DNA of 64,000 nucleotides from VRUE01 sp963706605 (GTDB lineage: Bacteria > Actinomycetota > Thermoleophilia > Solirubrobacterales > 70-9). The notes beneath the pieces were generated by a model. That model was not told where the DNA came from. It saw only the letters and a list, made by a program, of their open reading frames with translations, and did not search any database. The stretch lies in assembly GCA_963706605.1 (NCBI GenBank), contig OY970165.1, positions 434,001 through 498,000 on the forward strand. Reading direction: 5' to 3'. Positions 57,958 through 64,000 of this stretch are shown piece by piece. How positions within the stretch are numbered: position 1 is the first letter of the stretch; each line of letters begins with the position of its first letter. The position numbers and the translations under genes are program-made.

Positions 57958-58677
57958 CTATGTCGACATTGAGATGTTTACCTGCTGGAGGGCTGTATTG
58001 AACCCTTTGATTGTGGCTGTACCGGTGTAGACGCCATTAGTTGTTGTTCCGGTCGTCGTGCACCTGCTGGATCCTGAGGTGCCGGTTGTCTGGGTGTACT
58101 TAATCGTGCTGAAATTGATGTCGGCGTGAATGTCGGACTTGCCGCCACTCGTAGCATTTGTCAGCACTATCCCTGTACCCAGGGTCTGCGGCTCGATGTG
58201 GACAATGCACTTCGTGATGCCGGCGATTTTTGCTTCAATTGTGATTTCGTGTCCGCTTGGGCAGACAATTGTCGTGTTGGTGTCGTATTGACCGTTTGTT
58301 GTATCGCCCAGTGGATCGGTGTGGATCAAATATTCACATTCATTCATTGATACCGTCGCTTTGCCGAACGGTTCCAGTTCGCAGCCTCCGTAAGCAGCCT
58401 TGAGCGACAATGTCGTACCTGTTGTGTCGGTGGTTGAGCCTTCGTACGCCGTGGATTCGCATTTCGTGACGCCTTCAGGGCCACCCGGTATGACGCCGTC
58501 TACCTTAAACTGATCGGAAAATGCGACGGGCTGTGCGCCAGTCAGAATCGTCCAATCATTTGCTTCCGGCGATGTGAACCAGTAGTTGGCGTTCGCCGAG
58601 GCCGCCGAGGCCGCAACTGCGCCCATTGCGCAGACCGCGACCAGGGCGAGGCCGAGCATCTTTAGATTACGAATCAT
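57958..58677 (-). CDS. Small secreted protein of the tandem array family
   Basis: This 239-aa member starts MIRNLKMLGLALVAVCAMG (signal peptide to residue 29). It continues NYWFTSPEANDWTILTGAQ, VTKCESTAYEGSTTD, YGGCELEPFGKATV, NECEYLIHTDPLGDTTNGQY (Glu replaces Gly in NGC), IVCPSGHEITIEAKIAG, KCIVHIEPQTLGTG, IKYTQTTGTSG, RCTTTGT and VNISMST. It is the first small gene of the array and stood directly before NHL gene C until the intron inserted between them. Confidence 0.9.
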   Translation of the reverse strand: MIRNLKMLGLALVAVCAMGAVAASAASANANYWFTSPEANDWTILTGAQPVAFSDQFKVDGVIPGGPEGVTKCESTAYEGSTTDTTGTTLSLKAAYGGCELEPFGKATVSMNECEYLIHTDPLGDTTNGQYDTNTTIVCPSGHEITIEAKIAGITKCIVHIEPQTLGTGIVLTNATSGGKSDIHADINFSTIKYTQTTGTSGSSRCTTTGTTTNGVYTGTATIKGFNTALQQVNISMST

Positions 58678-58729
58678 TTCTTTGCTCCCTTTCGTTCGTT
58701 TGCGTTCCCCAGGAGTGGGGATGAGACAA

Positions 58730-58758
58730 GCGATAGCCGCTTAGGGCTCTTCGATCAA
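58730..58758 (-). promoter_or_regulatory. Promoter of 57958-58677
   Basis: TTGATC (58753-58758), 17 bp, TATCGC (58730-58735). Confidence 0.6.
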
Positions 58759-58809
58759 GGAATTTGGAGTGATGTCACTTATCTAAAGCAGGCAACTTGG
58801 GCACTGTCG

Positions 58810-58883
58810 CGCATTTTGCCTGCAAAGACCGTGTGAGCAACTTGCGCGCGCGTCGATCTGTGCGGTGCACAGATCTGCGCACT
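58810..58883 (-). repeat. Upstream element R, copy 9 (divergent)
   Basis: GCATTTTGCCTGCAAAG leads into GCGCGCG, then GATCTGTGC, GGT, GCACAGATC, a perfect 9-bp dyad. It lies directly after the aldehyde dehydrogenase stop, so the element travels with the small gene and not with the upstream gene. Confidence 0.7.
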
Positions 58884-58889
58884 GAGGGT

Positions 58890-60326
<1,437 letters not shown>

Positions 60327-60583
60327 GCCTGTTCCTCCTGGTAGCTCGTCCGTCGACTCATCCGCCGTTTGATCAGCTCAACACACCATAGGGTGAAAGA
60401 GTCACAGTCGCCGGCGGCGGCGCCACGTAGGCTTGGTACTCGACAGGAGTTGCTCGATGCAACCCAGCCCGACCAGCCGAACGGAGGCGTTCAGATGAGG
60501 CTGATTTCAAGGCACAGGCATCAACAGCGAGCAAGGGCAACACGGATCTCGATCAGCCAGGCCGAGATAACCGCCGACCTGCA
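60327..60583. other. Intergenic region without recognised gene
   Basis: This 257-bp gap lies between the aldehyde dehydrogenase start and the pepA stop. Short plus-strand frames exist but show no family similarity or convincing ribosome site. It should hold the promoter of the dehydrogenase; AGGAGGAACAGGC lies just before its ATG. Confidence 0.5.
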
Positions 60584-62050
60584 CTACCCGGCCTCGAGCG
60601 TCCGCGCCAGCTCGACCAGGAGGCGGACGCCGATGCCGCTGGCGTCGTCACCGGTGTAGGGGCGGCCGACGTCCCAGGCGGTGCCGGCGATGTCGACGTG
60701 CGCCCAGGGGGTGCCGCCGACGAACTCCTCGAGGAAGGAGGCGGCGTAGATCGTGCCCGCCTTGCGCTTCGCCGAGGCGTTGGCCAGGTCGGCGACCGTG
60801 CCCTTGGTCAGCTCCTTGTACTCAGGGTGCAGCGGCAGGCGCCAGACCAACTCACCGGTCCTCTCCCCCGCCCCCTCGACCTCCCCCGCCAGATCGTCGT
60901 CGTTGGAGATAACCGCCGCATAGGTGGACCCGAGGGCAATCAGCACGGCGCCGGTCAGGGTCGCCAGGTCGACGATCCGCTCCGCCCCCAGCTCGACCGC
61001 GTAGGCGAGGGCGTCGGCGAGGATCAGGCGCCCCTCGGCGTCGGTGTTGTTGACCTCGACCGTCTTACCGTTGTACTGGGTGATCACGTCGCCGGGCTTG
61101 ATCGCGGTGCCCGAGGGCATGTTCTCGGTCGCGGGGACGACGGCGATCAGGTCGACGGCGAGGCCGAGCTCGGCGATTGCCGCCACCGCCTCCAGCACCG
61201 CCGCGGCCCCCGACATGTCCATCTTCATCTCGTGCATCGCCGCCGACGGCTTCAGGGAGATGCCGCCAGTGTCGAAGGTGACCCCCTTGCCGACCAGGCC
61301 GAGCGTGGGACCGGATCCACCCCCGGCGTAGCGGAGGACGATCAGCTTCGGCTCCTCAGCGGTTCCCTGGCTGACCGCGACCAGGCCGCCCATCTCCTTG
61401 GCCGTTATCTCCGCCCGCCCGAGCACCTCGGCGCTCACCGCCTCACTCGCCGCGGCGATCTCCTCGGCGCGCGCCGCCAGGTAGGAGGGGGTGGCGACGT
61501 TGGAGGGCAGGCTCTGCAGGTCGCGGGCCCGGTTCTGCGCCTCGGCGCAGACGCGCGCCGCCTCGGCGGCGGGGGCGACGCTCTCGGGGCCGAGCAGGGT
61601 CAGGGACTCGACCTGGACCGGGGACGGGTCCTCCCGATCGGCGCTGAGGAAGCGGTCGAAGCGGTAGGCGCCGAGGATCGTTCCGGTGACAAGCGCCGCC
61701 GCGGTCGCCTCGTCGTCAGCCGGGTCCGGCAGGAGCCAGGCGAGTGAGCGCGCGTTCAGGGCGGGGGCCTCCTTCACGGCGAGCGCCGCCGCGACCCGAG
61801 CCCGCTCGGGCTCGAACTCCTCGCGCTTGCCGAGGCCGATGGCCACCGCGGACCACGGATCATCCGGGTGAAGGACGATCAGCTTCGGGAACTCAGCTTT
61901 GGCGTGCCTGGATCCGGGCGCCCAGGAGAACGTGCCGGGCAGCTCCTCGCCCTCGAACAGCCCAAGGACGATGAGATCGGCCTCCGCCTGGTCCAGGGCG
62001 ATCTGTCGCACCTCCACCTTCACGGCGGCCGAGTCTATGCGCTGCCTCAC
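60584..62050 (-). CDS. pepA: Leucyl aminopeptidase (peptidase family M17)
   Basis: This two-metal cytoplasmic aminopeptidase removes N-terminal residues from peptides. The 488-aa protein has a variable N-terminal domain and the catalytic C-terminal half: VGKGVTFDTGGISLKP with metal-binding Lys and Asp, MKMDMSGAAAVL, and the family signature NTDAEGRLILADAL near residue 338. Length is typical of M17 enzymes. It is divergent from the thiolase gene, with 96 bp between them. Confidence 0.95.
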   Translation of the reverse strand: MRQRIDSAAVKVEVRQIALDQAEADLIVLGLFEGEELPGTFSWAPGSRHAKAEFPKLIVLHPDDPWSAVAIGLGKREEFEPERARVAAALAVKEAPALNARSLAWLLPDPADDEATAAALVTGTILGAYRFDRFLSADREDPSPVQVESLTLLGPESVAPAAEAARVCAEAQNRARDLQSLPSNVATPSYLAARAEEIAAASEAVSAEVLGRAEITAKEMGGLVAVSQGTAEEPKLIVLRYAGGGSGPTLGLVGKGVTFDTGGISLKPSAAMHEMKMDMSGAAAVLEAVAAIAELGLAVDLIAVVPATENMPSGTAIKPGDVITQYNGKTVEVNNTDAEGRLILADALAYAVELGAERIVDLATLTGAVLIALGSTYAAVISNDDDLAGEVEGAGERTGELVWRLPLHPEYKELTKGTVADLANASAKRKAGTIYAASFLEEFVGGTPWAHVDIAGTAWDVGRPYTGDDASGIGVRLLVELARTLEAG

Positions 62051-62146
62051 ACCGCCACCACCCCGCCATCGCTATCGTCCAGATAGGGCCATGCGGCCCT
62101 GTCCGAGCCGAGACCCGGCACAAATAAGACATAGAAAGGCCGCCAG

Positions 62147-63331
62147 ATGCCCAGCACGGTAATCCTAGGAACCGCACGCACGCCCTTCGGCAAGATGGGC
62201 GGAACCCTCTCCTCGCTCGACGCCACCGACCTCGGCGGCCACGCGATCGAGGCCGCCTTGGAGCGCTCCAACGTCGACCCGGAGCAGGTCCAGCAGGTCG
62301 TCTTCGGCCAGGTCCTGCAGGCAGGCCAGGGGCAGATCCCCTCGCGCCAGGCCCAGATCAAAGGCGGCATCCCCAAGGAGGTGCCCTCGGAGACGATCAA
62401 CAAGGTCTGTGCCTCGGGCATGCGCTCGCTGGGAATCGCCGACATGGCGATCCGCGCCGGCGACACCGAGGTCGCCGTGACCGGCGGCATGGAGTCGATG
62501 AGTCAGGCGCCGCACCTCCTCCCCGGCGCCCGCTTCGGCTACCGGATGGGCCACGTCCAGACCATCGACGCAATGGTCCACGACGGCCTCACCAACCCCT
62601 TCACCGAAAAGCAGATGATCAACGAGGCGAGCGAGGTCTCCAATGAGCTGGAGATCACCCGCGCCGACATGGATCGCTTCGCCGAGCGCTCGCACCGGCT
62701 CGCCGCTGAGGCGACCGACGCCGGCCGCCTCGCCGATGAGATCGTCGGCGTCACGGTCAAGTCGCGCAAGGGCGAGAACACGATCGAGGCCGACGAGGCG
62801 ATCCGCGCCGAGACGACGGTCGAGACGCTGGCCGGGCTGCGGGCGATCGGCGGCGAGGACGCGACCCACACCGCCGGCAACGCGCCAGGCGTCAACGACG
62901 GCGCCGGGGCGATCGTCGCCGCTTCCGAGGAGTGGGCCGAGAAGGAAGGCCGCACGGTGCTGGCGCGCGTCCTCTCCTACGGCACCGTCGCCGACGACTT
63001 CCCCTACCTGGCGAAAACCCCCGCCAACGCCGCCAAGCAGGCGCTGGAGAAGATCGGCAAGAGCCCAGAGGACGTCGACCTCTGGGAGATCAACGAGGCC
63101 TTCGCCTCGGTCGCCCTCAACTCCGTGCGGATGCTCGGCGTCGAGGAGGACAGGGTCAACGTCAACGGCGGCGCGATCGCGCTCGGCCACCCGATCGGCG
63201 CCTCCGGCGCCCGCATCGTCGGCGCGCTCGTCCACGAGCTGGGCCGCCGCGGCGGCGGCCTCGGCGTCGCGGCGATCTGCTCCGGTGGCGGGCAGGGCGA
63301 CGCGATCGTGATCGAGGTCAACGGCTCCTAG
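62147..63331 (+). CDS. Acetyl-CoA C-acetyltransferase (thiolase)
   Basis: The enzyme cleaves or forms acetoacetyl-CoA or 3-ketoacyl-CoA. The 394-aa protein has the nucleophile Cys88 in NKVCASGMRSL, NEAFASVAL, the His in GGAIALGHPIGASG near 350 and the second Cys in CSGGGQGDA near 380. All catalytic residues are present. The size and the GHPIG context fit biosynthetic-type or degradative short-chain thiolases; which one is not clear. Four bases separate its stop from the next gene's GTG, so the two are co-transcribed. Confidence 0.95.
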   Translation: MPSTVILGTARTPFGKMGGTLSSLDATDLGGHAIEAALERSNVDPEQVQQVVFGQVLQAGQGQIPSRQAQIKGGIPKEVPSETINKVCASGMRSLGIADMAIRAGDTEVAVTGGMESMSQAPHLLPGARFGYRMGHVQTIDAMVHDGLTNPFTEKQMINEASEVSNELEITRADMDRFAERSHRLAAEATDAGRLADEIVGVTVKSRKGENTIEADEAIRAETTVETLAGLRAIGGEDATHTAGNAPGVNDGAGAIVAASEEWAEKEGRTVLARVLSYGTVADDFPYLAKTPANAAKQALEKIGKSPEDVDLWEINEAFASVALNSVRMLGVEEDRVNVNGGAIALGHPIGASGARIVGALVHELGRRGGGLGVAAICSGGGQGDAIVIEVNGS

Positions 63332-63335
63332 GGCC

Positions 63336-64000
63336 GTGAGCCGCGCCGCGGCCTTCTTCGACCTGGACAAGACCCTGATGGCGGGCTCGTCGGGGATGCA
63401 GTTCGCCCGTGTCGCGACGCAGCACGGGATCGTCGGCCGACGGCAGCTAGCGAGCTGGGCGGTCGAGCACCTGCGCTACCGCCTGCGCGGCACCACCGAT
63501 GAGCGCACGACCGAGGTGCTGCGGGTCGCCCGCGAGCTGATCGCGGGCGTCCCGGCGCGCAGCCTGGAGCGGATGAACCCGGAGGTGATGGCGGCGATCC
63601 TGCCCCGCGTCTACCCGCAGATGCTCGACGAGGTCTACGCCCACCAGGACGCCGGCCGCGCCACCTTCATCGTCAGCGCCGCCGGCAACGGCGTGGTCGA
63701 GCCGCTGGCCGCGGTGCTCGGGATGGACGGCGGGATCGGCACCCGCTATGAGGTCGACCCCGAGGGCGCTTTCACCGGTCGCTTCGACGGGCCCTTCGTC
63801 TACGGGCCGGGCAAGGTCGAGGCGATGGAGGCGTTCGCCGCCGAGCACGGGATCGACCTCGCCGACTCCTTCGCCTACTCCGACTCGCTCTCCGACCTGC
63901 CGATGCTGCGCGCCGTCGGCCACCCGGTCGCCGTCAACCCGGATCCGGCCCTGGCCGAGATCGCCCGCGAGGAAGGCTGGCAGACGATGCGCTTCGAGCG
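63336..64000 (+). CDS. HAD-superfamily hydrolase, subfamily IB (PSP-like), 3' end outside window
   Basis: A GTG at 63336 opens a frame that stays open to the window edge (221 codons). It shows the HAD motif I FFDLDKT (nucleophile Asp9, acid Asp11), motif II Ser in FIVSAAG, a Lys in GPGKVEAM and motif III-IV YSDSLSDLPML near residue 180. The HAD-IB group includes phosphoserine phosphatase-like and lipid phosphatase enzymes. Conserved VNPDPAL near the end is typical of the SerB-like actinobacterial proteins. The substrate is unknown. Confidence 0.9.
   Translation, partial: MSRAAAFFDLDKTLMAGSSGMQFARVATQHGIVGRRQLASWAVEHLRYRLRGTTDERTTEVLRVARELIAGVPARSLERMNPEVMAAILPRVYPQMLDEVYAHQDAGRATFIVSAAGNGVVEPLAAVLGMDGGIGTRYEVDPEGAFTGRFDGPFVYGPGKVEAMEAFAAEHGIDLADSFAYSDSLSDLPMLRAVGHPVAVNPDPALAEIAREEGWQTMRFE

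Noticed and set aside
27885..58677. Array as a prophage or integrative element
   Set aside because: No integrase, portal, terminase, relaxase or tRNA attachment site was seen. The genes are secreted paralogues with chromosomal-style promoters.
28719..58883. Element R copies as a CRISPR array
   Set aside because: Copies are far apart, irregularly spaced and separated by genes; there are no uniform spacers and no cas genes.
60369..60659. Plus-strand ORF of 96 codons in the gap before pepA
   Set aside because: No ribosome site, no family similarity, and its end overlaps the pepA coding sequence antisense.

Overview
The window is high-GC DNA that looks like a chromosome segment of an actinobacterium, most likely class Thermoleophilia (order Solirubrobacterales). 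This placement is inferred from the mix of protein families: secreted NHL and cysteine-rich proteins with basic tails, a DUF1385 gene next to rpmE, and a split methylmalonyl-CoA-mutase-type enzyme next to an ETF operon. No rRNA, tRNA, CRISPR array or integrase was seen. Most genes lie on the minus strand.

Layout. (1) 1-5.9 kb is a minus-strand operon for envelope polysaccharide: glyA, a DUF354 protein, an undecaprenyl-phosphate sugar transferase, asnB and a WecA-type GlcNAc-1-P transferase cut by the window edge. (2) 5.9-15.3 kb is mostly housekeeping: a lysyl-oxidase-fold secreted protein, a Sua5/YrdC protein, prmC, prfA, a secreted protein, a PadR regulator, DUF1385, rpmE, a GGDEF protein, a TetR regulator and an alpha/beta hydrolase. 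(3) 15.4-20.4 kb is a second sugar cluster: DegT aminotransferase, a frameshifted epimerase-glycosyltransferase fusion, a polysaccharide deacetylase and a DMT-type transporter. (4) 20.4-27.8 kb is lipid and branched-chain carbon oxidation: ETF-quinone oxidoreductase, etfA, etfB, and a cobalamin mutase encoded as separate B12-binding and catalytic chains. (5) 27.8-58.7 kb is an unusual array. (6) 58.9-64 kb is metabolic again: aldehyde dehydrogenase, leucyl aminopeptidase, thiolase and a HAD phosphatase cut by the window edge.

The array in (5) is the most remarkable part. A cassette of a small secreted cysteine-containing protein gene, a very large secreted NHL/beta-propeller gene (1253, 1264 and 1425 aa) and a secreted protein of about 950 aa built from four degenerate repeats occurs three times in tandem. 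In every copy the last two genes overlap by ATGA. Extra copies of the small gene fill the spaces, including a two-domain fusion, a frameshifted copy and a copy reduced to its two ends. Each small gene has a conserved promoter (TTGACC, 17 bp, TATCGC), a conserved hairpin element of about 70 bp further upstream and a GC-rich terminator hairpin. Each NHL gene has its own strong promoter (TTGACA, 18 bp, TATRCT). Parts of the three cassettes are identical over 1.4-2.6 kb with sharp edges, as expected from recent gene conversion. A decayed group II intron sits exactly behind one terminator. All the products carry signal peptides, and the large ones end in lysine/arginine-rich tails, so I infer a diversified envelope or extracellular protein system of unknown function.

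Other points worth attention are a palindromic repeat that adds an in-frame peptide to prmC and recurs next to a TetR gene, a 56-bp perfect palindrome at 2832-2887, and operator-like dyads in front of etfB.
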